A stretch of DNA of 23,134 bases, taken from JBNJDJ01 sp051744845 (GTDB taxonomy: Bacteria; Bacillota; Clostridia; Peptostreptococcales; Acidaminobacteraceae). Of this stretch, positions 1 to 6,568 are shown in pieces. Within the stretch, counting starts at the first letter, position 1. The number at the start of each line of letters is the position of its first letter. Below the pieces are notes generated by a model that worked only from the letters and a program-made list of their open reading frames with translations, made no database searches and was not told where the DNA came from. Location of the stretch: assembly GCA_051744845.1 (NCBI GenBank), contig JBNJDJ010000027.1:1-23134 (forward strand). The letters run 5' to 3'. The position numbers and the translations under genes are program-made.

Positions 1-641
1 ATATTATTAAAGAAAATAAAGATCTTACAGATTCTACAGTAACTGAAGCAAAAAATGCAGAAGATTATGCTAAAAATACAGAAGATATAATAAAGTTTAT
101 AGAAGATATAGCAGAGCAAACTAATTTACTTGCACTTAATGCATCAATAGAAGCAGCCCGTGCTGGAGAAGCAGGTAAAGGATTTGCAGTAGTAGCAGAT
201 GAGATTAGAAACTTAGCAGAAGATACAACAGAAGCTACAGGAAATATTAGAAAATTAATAGAAGATATAATAAGTCGTATATCTTTAGTAGTAAAAGATG
301 TTGAAAAAATAGAAAAAGGTATGAATAAAGAGACAAGTAAAGCTAAAGATACATCTGAGATTTTTGATAAAACTCAAGATATTTTAAATGATTTAGTAGA
401 AAGTTTAGAAGAAATTGATAAAGACTCAACTAAAATTAATCAAGGTAAAGAACAAATAGTAGAGTCAGTAGATGGAATATCAGCAGTAACTGAAGAAACT
501 TCAGCTAGTGCCCAGCAGGTTTCAGCTTCTTCTGAAGAACAATTAGCTACAATTGAACAAGTAAATGACTATGCTAATGATTTTAAAACTACAGTTGATT
601 CATTAATTAGTTCTATAGAAAAATTCAAATTAGAATCTTAA
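1..641 (+). CDS. Methyl-accepting chemotaxis protein, C-terminal part (5' end outside window)
   Basis: The reading frame is open from the window edge (first whole codon at base 3) to TAA at 639-641, so only the cytoplasmic signalling end is present. It contains the hallmark hairpin tip of chemoreceptors: IAEQTNLLALNASIEAARAG followed by EAGKGFAVVADEIRNLAE, which binds CheW and CheA. The remainder is a long coiled coil rich in Glu, Ser, Thr and Gln (for example SASAQQVSASSEEQ), as expected for the methylation helices. The ligand-binding domain lies upstream and cannot be judged, so the stimulus is unknown. An internal ATG at 321 is not the true start, because the conserved tip lies before it in the same frame. 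A hairpin terminator follows. Confidence 0.96.
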   Translation, partial: IIKENKDLTDSTVTEAKNAEDYAKNTEDIIKFIEDIAEQTNLLALNASIEAARAGEAGKGFAVVADEIRNLAEDTTEATGNIRKLIEDIISRISLVVKDVEKIEKGMNKETSKAKDTSEIFDKTQDILNDLVESLEEIDKDSTKINQGKEQIVESVDGISAVTEETSASAQQVSASSEEQLATIEQVNDYANDFKTTVDSLISSIEKFKLES

Positions 642-662
642 TTTAGATAAAGTTTAAAATAA

Positions 663-703
663 AAATGGCCTATTAATTTATTATTAATAAGCCATTTTTT
701 TAT
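663..703. terminator. Bidirectional intrinsic terminator between the chemoreceptor gene and pyrI
   Basis: AAATGGC and TATTAAT are mirrored by ATTAATA and GCCATTT with one mismatch, followed by a T-run. A-rich sequence on the other side gives a T-run on the minus strand as well. It sits between convergent genes and can stop both. Confidence 0.8.
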
Positions 704-709
704 ATTAAA

Positions 710-1141
710 TTATAATTTATATTTTGTAATTTCTTCACAATATGAACAACTATATTTCAAATCACCATTTTGACTAATTAAAGTAAAAGTTGGTTTAGCC
801 CAAATATCAGAATGACTAATACATCTTGGGTTTTTACATGTAATAGCTCCTTTTATTTTTTTAGGAACTTCAACAGTCATTTTTTCAGATACTTTATTAT
901 TTTTTATAATATTAACTGTTATATTCTTATCTATTAGTCCTAAAAGTTTTAAATCAAAATTAAATTCATCAGCAATTTTTATAATATCTTTTTTACCTAC
1001 AGTATTACTATCAACATTCATAAGTAAAACTACCGAACTTTCATTGTAATTGTCAAATAATTTATTAAATATTTTTATTCCTTTTCCAGCTGGTATATGA
1101 TCTATTACTATTCCATTTTGTATTCCTTTAACTTCTAGCAT
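710..1141 (-). CDS. pyrI: Aspartate carbamoyltransferase regulatory chain
   Basis: This 143-residue protein matches the length of PyrI, the regulatory subunit that binds nucleotide effectors and joins the catalytic trimers of ATCase. The N-terminal part starts like the family (VKGIQNGIVIDHIPAGKGIK). The C-terminal zinc site is complete, with Cys102, Cys107, Cys132 and Cys135 in CxxxxC and CxxC pairs; this zinc fold contacts the catalytic chain. The ATG at 1141-1139 is one base beyond the pyrB stop, and its Shine-Dalgarno (AGGGGAGG) lies in the end of pyrB, so the two are probably translationally coupled and made in matched amounts. Allosteric control by CTP/ATP is known for the family and not visible here. 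Confidence 0.95.
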   Translation of the reverse strand: MLEVKGIQNGIVIDHIPAGKGIKIFNKLFDNYNESSVVLLMNVDSNTVGKKDIIKIADEFNFDLKLLGLIDKNITVNIIKNNKVSEKMTVEVPKKIKGAITCKNPRCISHSDIWAKPTFTLISQNGDLKYSCSYCEEITKYKL

Positions 1142-1142
1142 T

Positions 1143-2069
1143 TTATACCTCCCCTAAAAATTTTGCAATTAAAGCCATTCTAACATAAACTCCTAGTTCA
1201 GCTTGTTCAAAATAAATTGCTCTTTTGTCTGAATCTATTTCTTTAGAAATTTCATTTACTCTTGGTAAAGGATGCATAATTATCATATCATCTTTAGCAG
1301 TTTCAATTTTTTCATTAGTTAAAATATAAGAATCTTTTAATTTAAGATAATCTTCTTCATTAAAAAATCTTTCTTTTTGAATACGAGTCATATATAAAAT
1401 ATCTATTTTATCCATTGCTTGGTCTAAATCAGATATTTCTTCGATTTCTACATCGTATTTTTGTTTAATAGATTCAGTTATTTGTTTAGGTAATCTAAGT
1501 TTTTCTGGAGATATTAAAAAGAATTTTTTTGTATTAAATCTTGCTAGTGTTTTAATTAAAGAATGGACTGTTCTGCCATATTTTAAATCACCACATAGGG
1601 CAATTGTATGGTTAGATAAAGTTTTTTTGTATTTTTTGATAGTAATAAGATCAGTTAAAGTTTGAGTTGGATGTTGATGACCACCGTCACCACCATTAAT
1701 TACTGGAACTGTTGAATACTCGCTTGCTAGTTTTGGAGCACCTTCTTTAGGATGCCTCATAACTAAAATGTCAGTGTAGCCTCCCATGACTTTTATTGTA
1801 TCGCCTAGACTTTCTCCTTTTTTAGCAGAAGTAGTATCAATATCTGTAAAACCCATTAAATTTCCACCTAGTCTTAACATAGCAGAGTCAAAGCTAAATT
1901 TAGTTCTTGTGCTAGGTTCAAAAAATAAAGATCCTAGTATTTTACCTTTACAAGTTTCAGCATATTTTTTAGGATTTTTTTTCATATCAATACCTAAATT
2001 GATTAATTCATTAATGTCTTCGTTTGATAGATCTTTTGGTTCTATCAAATGTCTAATAGTCTTATTCAT
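1143..2069 (-). CDS. pyrB: Aspartate carbamoyltransferase catalytic chain
   Basis: PyrB condenses carbamoyl phosphate with L-aspartate to N-carbamoyl-L-aspartate, the committed step of pyrimidine synthesis. The 308-residue product has the carbamoyl-phosphate site FFEPSTRT (Ser53-Thr56), the SAKKGES loop around residues 81-87 that reaches into the neighbouring active site, HPTQ at 133-136 and HPLPR at 266-270. Length and motifs fit the class that works with a separate PyrI, whose gene follows one base later. The ATG at 2069-2067 is preceded by GGGAGG at 2081-2076. Upstream lie a PyrR-like hairpin and a second hairpin, so pyrimidine-responsive control is plausible. The gene is divergent from rex. 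Confidence 0.97.
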   Translation of the reverse strand: MNKTIRHLIEPKDLSNEDINELINLGIDMKKNPKKYAETCKGKILGSLFFEPSTRTKFSFDSAMLRLGGNLMGFTDIDTTSAKKGESLGDTIKVMGGYTDILVMRHPKEGAPKLASEYSTVPVINGGDGGHQHPTQTLTDLITIKKYKKTLSNHTIALCGDLKYGRTVHSLIKTLARFNTKKFFLISPEKLRLPKQITESIKQKYDVEIEEISDLDQAMDKIDILYMTRIQKERFFNEEDYLKLKDSYILTNEKIETAKDDMIIMHPLPRVNEISKEIDSDKRAIYFEQAELGVYVRMALIAKFLGEV

Positions 2070-2085
2070 TTTTTTCCTCCCTTTG

Positions 2086-2102
2086 TGATTTCTCTGGAAT
2101 CA
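2086..2102 (-). promoter_or_regulatory. PyrR-like binding loop in the pyrB leader
   Basis: On the minus strand TGATT pairs perfectly with AATCA around a loop ending in CAGAGA. That hexamer fits the CNGNGA terminal loop of PyrR-binding hairpins in pyr operons. It is 4 bases upstream of the pyrB Shine-Dalgarno and has no terminator behind it. If real, control would more likely be on translation than by the usual transcriptional attenuation. pyrR is not in the window, so this is a candidate only. Confidence 0.45.
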
Positions 2103-2111
2103 TTTTAAAGG

Positions 2112-2149
2112 ATATCTCTTATAAGTATCTCGTACTTATTTAAAGATAT
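2112..2149 (-). promoter_or_regulatory. Hairpin in the pyrB leader
   Basis: ATAAGTA and TACTTAT pair around a 5-base loop (CGAGA on the minus strand), extended outward by ATATC/GATAT across an internal loop. No T-run follows in the pyrB direction, so it is not an intrinsic terminator. It is probably a structural part of the leader upstream of the PyrR-like loop. Confidence 0.4.
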
Positions 2150-2163
2150 TTACTTCGAAAAGT

Positions 2164-2192
2164 ATGTTATCACAAAAAAAATAAGAAGTCAA
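2164..2192 (-). promoter_or_regulatory. Probable sigma-A promoter of pyrBI
   Basis: On the minus strand the -35 is TTGACT (2192-2187), the spacer 17 bases and the -10 TAACAT (2169-2164). The -35 is good and the -10 matches 4 of 6. Its -35 is 9 bases from the -35 of the divergent rex promoter. Confidence 0.45.
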
Positions 2193-2201
2193 TTCAAAAA
2201 T

Positions 2202-2230
2202 TTGTATAATATTTTTAATGATGCTATAAT
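2202..2230 (+). promoter_or_regulatory. Probable sigma-A promoter of rex
   Basis: TTGTAT (2202-2207), 17-base spacer, perfect TATAAT (2225-2230). The transcript would start about 20 bases before the ATG. Confidence 0.65.
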
Positions 2231-2256
2231 AGTTATAGAAAATATTGGAGGGATAT

Positions 2257-2883
2257 ATGTCAAATAATAATATTTCAAAGGCAGTAATTAAAAGATTACC
2301 TAAATATCATAGGTACTTAAGAGAATTACTAGAAAATGAAGTAACTAGAATATCATCAAGAGAGCTAAGTGATATTATTGGTTTTACTGCAAGTCAGATA
2401 CGTCAAGACTTAAATAATTTTGGGGGATTTGGTCAACAAGGGTATGGATATGATGTTGAAAATTTATATAATGAAATTGAAGCTATATTAGGTTTAACAA
2501 AAACATATAATACAGCAATTGTTGGCGCTGGGAATTTAGGACAAGCACTTGCAAATTATAGTAGTTTTAATAGTTTTGGTTATAAACTTAAAGCAATTTT
2601 TGAAATAAATCCAAGACTTATTGGAATGAAAATTTCTGATGTAGAGGTACATGATATAGATATTTTAGAAAATTATATTAATGAAAATGATATTGATATA
2701 ATTTATATTTGTACTGATAGAGATTCTGCTCAAGAAATTGTTAATCGTTTAGAAAAAACTAATATTAAAGCTATTTGGAACTTTGCCCCAATAGATGTTA
2801 AAGTAAAAGGGGATATTGAAGTTCAAAATGTTCATTTGATTGATAAGTTATTGACCTTAACTTATTTTATAAAAGATAAGTAA
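2257..2883 (+). CDS. rex: Redox-sensing transcriptional repressor Rex
   Basis: Rex reads the NADH/NAD+ ratio and releases DNA when NADH rises, derepressing fermentation and electron-transfer genes. From the ATG at 2257 the product is 208 residues, the usual family length. An N-terminal winged helix (about residues 1-80) has the recognition-helix signature TASQIRQDL (44-52) and GGFGQQGYGY. A Rossmann domain with GAGNLG (90-95) for NAD(H) follows, then a C-terminal helix that swaps in the dimer. I chose ATG 2257 over an in-frame TTG at 2245 because GGAGGG (2247-2252) would otherwise lie inside the coding region. The gene is alone between its own promoter and terminator. No full Rex palindrome is seen at its promoter. 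Confidence 0.95.
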   Translation: MSNNNISKAVIKRLPKYHRYLRELLENEVTRISSRELSDIIGFTASQIRQDLNNFGGFGQQGYGYDVENLYNEIEAILGLTKTYNTAIVGAGNLGQALANYSSFNSFGYKLKAIFEINPRLIGMKISDVEVHDIDILENYINENDIDIIYICTDRDSAQEIVNRLEKTNIKAIWNFAPIDVKVKGDIEVQNVHLIDKLLTLTYFIKDK

Positions 2884-2901
2884 GTCAGTAGTATTTAAAT
2901 T

Positions 2902-2922
2902 AGGCTCAAAAGAGCCTTTTTT
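2902..2922 (+). terminator. Intrinsic terminator of rex
   Basis: AGGCTC, loop AAAA, GAGCCT, then a run of T: a perfect six-pair, GC-rich stem. Confidence 0.9.
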
Positions 2923-2951
2923 ATTATTTTAAATATTAAGAGAGGAGAAAG

Positions 2952-2970
2952 TTATCTAAGTTTTAGATAA
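2952..2970 (+). promoter_or_regulatory. Perfect inverted repeat between Shine-Dalgarno and start codon
   Basis: TTATCTAA and TTAGATAA are exact reverse complements with a 3-base spacer GTT. The only good Shine-Dalgarno (AGAGAGGAG, 2939-2947) is before it and the ATG (2978) after it. It could be the DNA operator of the MarR-like protein it precedes, or an RNA hairpin that shortens the gap between ribosome-binding site and start. Confidence 0.6.
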
Positions 2971-2977
2971 TAAAAAT

Positions 2978-3430
2978 ATGTCAGTTTATTATAATGAAAT
3001 TTATGAGATGTTTCATAAAATTTTTGAAAAAATCATATCAAATAAATATTTTAACCAAATAAATAAAGAGTATAATTTAGAATTTATAGATTATTTGTTT
3101 TTAAAAAATATTAAAAAACTAGATGATTGTAATCTTTCTAGTTTATATAAATGTTTAGATATTAATTACGATCAAGTAAGTAGAAAAGTTGATAAGTTAA
3201 AACAATTAGATTTTATAGATAAAAAAATTTCAAAAAAGGATAAAAGAAAAAAGAATTTAGTATTAACTAAAAAAGGAAAAGATGTATTTAAAGAAATTGA
3301 TAGATTAATGAATAAATATGTTAAGTTTATTATAAAAGATTTTACGGTAAATGAGGAAAAAGCTGTATTAAAGTTTTTGTCTAAAATAAGTCAGATAACT
3401 TATGTAGATATTGAAAAAGATAAAAAATAA
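2978..3430 (+). CDS. MarR-family-like winged-helix transcriptional regulator
   Basis: The 150-residue, Lys-rich protein has a MarR layout: N-terminal dimerisation helices, a central winged helix (about residues 50-105, with DINYDQVSRKVDKLKQLDFI as helix-turn-helix, a charged wing KKISKKDKRKKNLVLT and then KKGKDVF) and long C-terminal helices. MarR proteins usually bind a palindrome near their own start and are released by small molecules or oxidation; the ligand cannot be told. An in-frame TAA at 2957 rules out earlier starts, so ATG 2978 is the start although the Shine-Dalgarno is 30 bases away with a perfect inverted repeat between. It stands alone between the rex and ferredoxin terminators. 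Sequence similarity to MarR is recognisable but not strong. Confidence 0.75.
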   Translation: MSVYYNEIYEMFHKIFEKIISNKYFNQINKEYNLEFIDYLFLKNIKKLDDCNLSSLYKCLDINYDQVSRKVDKLKQLDFIDKKISKKDKRKKNLVLTKKGKDVFKEIDRLMNKYVKFIIKDFTVNEEKAVLKFLSKISQITYVDIEKDKK

Positions 3431-3459
3431 AAAAAGGTATGATTTTTTAATCATACCTT
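3425..3459 (-). terminator. Intrinsic terminator of the ferredoxin gene
   Basis: AAGGTATGATT and AATCATACCTT pair perfectly over 11 bases with a TTTT/AAAA loop. On the minus strand the stem is followed by a long T-run; on the plus strand no T-run follows, so it acts mainly on the ferredoxin transcript. Confidence 0.8.
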
Positions 3460-3467
3460 ACTTAAAT

Positions 3468-3635
3468 CTAAGCGTCAATTGCATCTACAGGACAAACTGA
3501 TGCGCAAGCACCACAATCAATACATGCGTCTGCTTCGATATCGTATTTGTCATCTCCAGCTGAAATACAGCTAACAGGACATTCTGATTCGCAAGCTCCA
3601 CATGAGATACATGAATCTGTAATAGTATAAGCCAT
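3468..3635 (-). CDS. 2[4Fe-4S] ferredoxin
   Basis: A 55-residue clostridial-type ferredoxin, a low-potential electron carrier for enzymes such as pyruvate:ferredoxin oxidoreductase and hydrogenase. The protein starts MAYTITDSCISCGACESECP and ends CIDCGACASVCPVDAIDA. It has two CxxCxxCxxxCP cluster motifs in the expected pseudo-twofold repeat, so all eight cluster cysteines are present. The start ATG (3635-3633) follows a strong Shine-Dalgarno (AAAGGAGGA, about 3648-3640) and the stop is TAG at 3470-3468. It is a single-gene unit with its own promoter and terminator. The gene is fixed by its motifs despite its small size. Confidence 0.96.
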   Translation of the reverse strand: MAYTITDSCISCGACESECPVSCISAGDDKYDIEADACIDCGACASVCPVDAIDA

Positions 3636-3684
3636 TGTTTTCCTCCTTTATCTTGTATTATTATTTTATTAATATTATAAATTA

Positions 3685-3712
3685 ATTATAACAAAAAATA
3701 TTTAATATACAA
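3685..3712 (-). promoter_or_regulatory. Probable promoter of the ferredoxin gene
   Basis: On the minus strand TTGTAT (3712-3707), 16-base spacer, TATAAT (3690-3685). A second TATAAT at 3679-3674 is an alternative -10. Confidence 0.5.
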
Positions 3713-3748
3713 TCTAACTAGTAAAAAATAAGAAGTTTTTATCATAAA

Positions 3749-3767
3749 AATAATGATAATCATTATA
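3749..3767 (+). promoter_or_regulatory. Fur box upstream of the P-loop/Asp23-like gene
   Basis: The 19 bases match the classical Fur consensus GATAATGATAATCATTATC at 17 positions; only the two end bases differ. Read as the Bacillus 7-1-7 form (TGATAATnATTATCA) it matches 14 of 15. It lies just before the Shine-Dalgarno of the gene starting at 3784, where a bound repressor would block transcription. Confidence 0.7.
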
Positions 3768-3783
3768 AATTAGGAGGTTTATT

Positions 3784-4599
3784 TTGAAAGTTTATGCTTT
3801 AGTTGGCGAAAGTGGTACAGGAAAAAGCTATAAAGCGTTAAATATAGCTCATAAACATAATATATCTGTAGTTATTGATGATGGGTTATTAATTGATGAA
3901 AACAGGTTAATAGGTGGAAAATCGGCTAAAAGAGAGGATACTACAATTGGTGCAGTAAAAAGAGCTATATTTCACTATAAAGACCATAGAAAAGAAATTA
4001 GTAAAAAAATAAAGAAACTAAATAAAGATTCTATCTTGATTATAGGTACTTCTGATAGAATGGCAAGAAAGATAGCTAAAAATTTAGATTTAGGAGATGT
4101 AGATGAATATATCTATATATCAGATATTTCAACAAAAAAAGAAATGGAAATTGCCTATGATCATAGATTTAATAAAGGAAAGCATATTATACCACTTCCA
4201 AGTTTAGAGTTAAAAAGACATTTTAGTGGTTATTTACTTAATAGAATACGACATATCTTAAAAAGAGATAATTCAAAAGAATTTGCTATTAAAGAAAAAA
4301 CAGTAACTAGACCGACTTTTTCTTATATAGGGAAATTTAGTATTTCAGATAATGCATTAAAAGAAATTATAGAAATTTCTATGAAAGATTTTAAAAAAAT
4401 AGAATTATATAAAATAAGATTAGATAATGATCAAAATCATTTAACGATTGATATATATGTAATTTTTGAATATGGATCTGATTTTCAAAATACAGCAATA
4501 AATCTACAAAAAAACATTATAAATAATATATATAGTATGACAAGATTAAATATAGAAAAATGTAATGTAGTAATAAGTGACTTAAAAGAAAAAATATAA
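3784..4599 (+). CDS. P-loop nucleotide-binding protein with C-terminal Asp23-like domain
   Basis: The 271-residue protein has two parts. Residues 1-165 form a P-loop domain with a textbook Walker A (GESGTGKS, 8-15) and a strand DSILIIGTSDR (82-92) in the Walker B position, here ending in Thr-Ser-Asp. Residues about 178-267 resemble the Asp23/Gls24 envelope-stress family: a SYIGKFSISDNALKEII opening, a central FEYGSDF and a closing mTRLNIEKCNVVISDL. Asp23-like domains occur in cytoplasmic proteins tied to the cell envelope; the role of this fusion is unknown to me. TTG at 3784 is the start, 6 bases after AGGAGG (3772-3777). The gene is a single unit with a Fur box before it and a terminator after it, suggesting expression under iron limitation. 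No membrane segment is seen. Confidence 0.8.
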   Translation: MKVYALVGESGTGKSYKALNIAHKHNISVVIDDGLLIDENRLIGGKSAKREDTTIGAVKRAIFHYKDHRKEISKKIKKLNKDSILIIGTSDRMARKIAKNLDLGDVDEYIYISDISTKKEMEIAYDHRFNKGKHIIPLPSLELKRHFSGYLLNRIRHILKRDNSKEFAIKEKTVTRPTFSYIGKFSISDNALKEIIEISMKDFKKIELYKIRLDNDQNHLTIDIYVIFEYGSDFQNTAINLQKNIINNIYSMTRLNIEKCNVVISDLKEKI

Positions 4600-4624
4600 T
4601 ATAAAAATAGATACAATCAAAACT

Positions 4625-4658
4625 ATACAAATGTTATATAATCATGTTTGTATTTTTT
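4625..4658 (+). terminator. Intrinsic terminator after the P-loop/Asp23-like gene
   Basis: ATACAAATGT pairs with ACATGTTTGTAT-type sequence (4644-4653; ten pairs including two G-U), followed by a T-run. The stem is AT-rich, so efficiency is uncertain. Confidence 0.6.
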
Positions 4659-4687
4659 GAAAATTCAAAAAAGTAATTTTATAAAAG

Positions 4688-4701
4688 GTTGAAATTTCAA
4701 C
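4688..4701. promoter_or_regulatory. 14-bp perfect palindrome upstream of the gdhA promoter
   Basis: GTTGAAATTTCAAC is its own reverse complement and ends 34 bases before the -35. A transcription-factor site is possible; the protein is unknown. Chance palindromes are not rare in AT-rich DNA. Confidence 0.3.
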
Positions 4702-4735
4702 GTTTAATATTTGATGAAAAAATATTTCAAAAAGG

Positions 4736-4764
4736 TTTACAAGGTAAATTATCTATGTTATACT
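4736..4764 (+). promoter_or_regulatory. Probable sigma-A promoter of gdhA
   Basis: TTTACA (4736-4741), 17-base spacer, TATACT (4759-4764). This implies a leader of about 95 bases, which contains an AT-rich inverted repeat (AAAGAGA 4775-4781 with TCTCTTT 4806-4812) and a cre-like site. Confidence 0.65.
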
Positions 4765-4818
4765 TCAGTTAAATAAAGAGATAAGTAAATTTTTAACAAA
4801 TTTTTTCTCTTTTGCTTT

Positions 4819-4833
4819 ATGAAAACGTTTTTT
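4819..4833 (+). promoter_or_regulatory. cre-like site in the gdhA leader
   Basis: ATGAAAACGTTTTTT fits the catabolite-responsive-element consensus WTGNAANCGNWNNCW with one mismatch (T for C near the end). It is downstream of the promoter, a position from which CcpA can block elongation. ccpA is not in the window. Confidence 0.4.
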
Positions 4834-4864
4834 TGGCGAGTTTAAAATTAAAGGGGTTGTTAGA

Positions 4865-6208
4865 ATGAAGTATATTGAAAATGTGTTAGAAGAAGTTAAA
4901 CAAAGAAATTCTAATGAAAAAGAATTTTTACAAGCTGTCGAAGAAGTTTTTAAATCATTAGAGCCTATATTAGAAGCTAAGCCAGAATATATTGAAAATA
5001 ATATTCTTGCTAGAATTACTGAACCTGAAAGACAAATTATGTTTAGAGTACCTTGGGTTGATGATGAAGGTAATTTAAATGTTAATAGAGGTTATAGAGT
5101 TCAATTTAGTGGAGCAATTGGACCGTATAAAGGTGGATTAAGATTTCATCCAACAGTTTATATCGGTATAGTTAAGTTCTTAGGCTTTGAACAAATATTT
5201 AAAAATGCATTAACTGGACTTCCAATAGGTGGAGGTAAAGGTGGATCAGACTTTAATCCAAATGGAAGATCTGATGCAGAAGTTATGCGTTTTTGTCAAT
5301 CTTTTATGACAGAACTTTATCGTCATATAGGACCTGATGTAGATGTTCCAGCTGGAGATATCGGTGTAGGTGGAAGAGAAATTGGATATTTATATGGACA
5401 ATATAGAAGAATTAAAGGTAAATTTGAAAATGGTGTATTAACAGGTAAAGGATTATCTTATGGTGGATCTTTAATTAGACCTGAAGCTACTGGATTTGGA
5501 GTAACTTACTTTACTAATGAAATGTTAAAAGCTAATGGTGAAAGTTTGGAAGGTAAAACTGTAGCTATATCTGGTTTTGGTAATGTTTCTTGGGGTACTT
5601 GCCAAAAAGTAACTGAATTAGGTGGAAAAGTAGTTACATTATCTGGTCCAGATGGATATATATATGACCCAGATGGTGTTAATACTCAAGAAAAATTTGA
5701 CTATTTAGTTGAAATGAGAAATAGTGGAAAAGATATGGTTAAGCTTTATGCTGATAAATACGGCGTTGACTATTTTGAAGGTGAAAAACCTTGGGGGGTT
5801 GATGCAGATATCTTAATTCCATGTGCTACTCAAAATGAAATTCATTTAGAAGATGCTAAAAAGATTGTTGAAAATGGCGTTAAATTTGTATGTGAAGGTT
5901 CAAATATGCCTACAACTAATGACGCATTAGAATATCTTCAAGAAAATGATGTAATTGTTGGACCAGCTAAAGCTGCAAATGCTGGTGGTGTAGCAACTTC
6001 AGCGTTAGAGATGAGTCAAAATTCAATGAGATTAAGTTGGACTGAAGAAGAAGTTGATGAGAAATTAAAACAAATTATGAAAAATATTCATAAAACAGCT
6101 GCAGAAGCTTCAAAAAAATACGGCTTAGGTTATAACTTAGTTGCAGGAGCAAACTTAGCAGGTTTTGAAAAAGTTGCAGATGCTATGGTTGCACAAGGTA
6201 ATTATTAA
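4865..6208 (+). CDS. gdhA: Glutamate dehydrogenase, hexameric, probably NADP-dependent
   Basis: GdhA interconverts 2-oxoglutarate plus ammonium and L-glutamate. The 447-residue length is that of the hexameric bacterial class. Visible sites are GPYKGGLRFHPTV (Lys89, substrate carboxylate), Lys113 in FKNALTGLP, the catalytic Lys125 in GGGKGGSDF and Asp165 in PAGDIGVGGREIG. The dinucleotide fold is GFGNVSWG (237-244). The second strand ends KVVTLSGPDG with Ser rather than an acidic residue, which argues for NADP and hence an ammonium-assimilating role; this is inference. The ATG is preceded by AAGGGG. It is a single gene with its own promoter; no terminator separates it from the structured RNA region that starts a few bases after its stop. 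Confidence 0.96.
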   Translation: MKYIENVLEEVKQRNSNEKEFLQAVEEVFKSLEPILEAKPEYIENNILARITEPERQIMFRVPWVDDEGNLNVNRGYRVQFSGAIGPYKGGLRFHPTVYIGIVKFLGFEQIFKNALTGLPIGGGKGGSDFNPNGRSDAEVMRFCQSFMTELYRHIGPDVDVPAGDIGVGGREIGYLYGQYRRIKGKFENGVLTGKGLSYGGSLIRPEATGFGVTYFTNEMLKANGESLEGKTVAISGFGNVSWGTCQKVTELGGKVVTLSGPDGYIYDPDGVNTQEKFDYLVEMRNSGKDMVKLYADKYGVDYFEGEKPWGVDADILIPCATQNEIHLEDAKKIVENGVKFVCEGSNMPTTNDALEYLQENDVIVGPAKAANAGGVATSALEMSQNSMRLSWTEEEVDEKLKQIMKNIHKTAAEASKKYGLGYNLVAGANLAGFEKVADAMVAQGNY

Positions 6209-6568
6209 AATGTCAACTTCTTCACCCTAATCAGAAATAAGATTAGGATGGAGCTTGAAAAAGCTTCATAGTGGAGTACAAGATTAGTCTAAGTGATGTC
6301 TGCTCAAAGGTGCAGGCAGATGAACTACGTTCGGGACTGAGTGTTTGATATACACCCTAGGATGCTTCTCAAGTCTTAGGCTCTGGAAATTGTAATGGAC
6401 GACCTCATATCGTTATCCTTATGATATTAAGCATCATTACAATCTATGCCTGCCCCAACATTGACGATGAGAACTTACCCGCATTAGCGGAGATGACCTT
6501 TACGGGTCGACAAAGGGAGCTTTAAACTTGACGAAGAAGTTGCTCCCCTTCGTCAATTAATCAAAACC

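Noticed and set aside
1786..2088. Plus-strand open frame of 100 codons
   Set aside because: It lies entirely antisense to pyrB, whose motifs are unmistakable, and its product resembles nothing.
2083..2175. TTGTGA (2083-2088) and TCACAA (2170-2175) as a Rex operator between pyrB and rex
   Set aside because: These are half-sites over 80 bases apart, not the contiguous palindrome Rex binds; the first is better explained by the pyrB leader hairpin.
3749..3767. PerR box instead of Fur box
   Set aside because: PerR and Fur sites are similar, but the match to the Fur consensus is closer; a PerR role cannot be wholly excluded.
6226..6247. Terminator directly after gdhA
   Set aside because: The CCTAATC/GATTAGG hairpin has no following T-run and belongs to the structured RNA.
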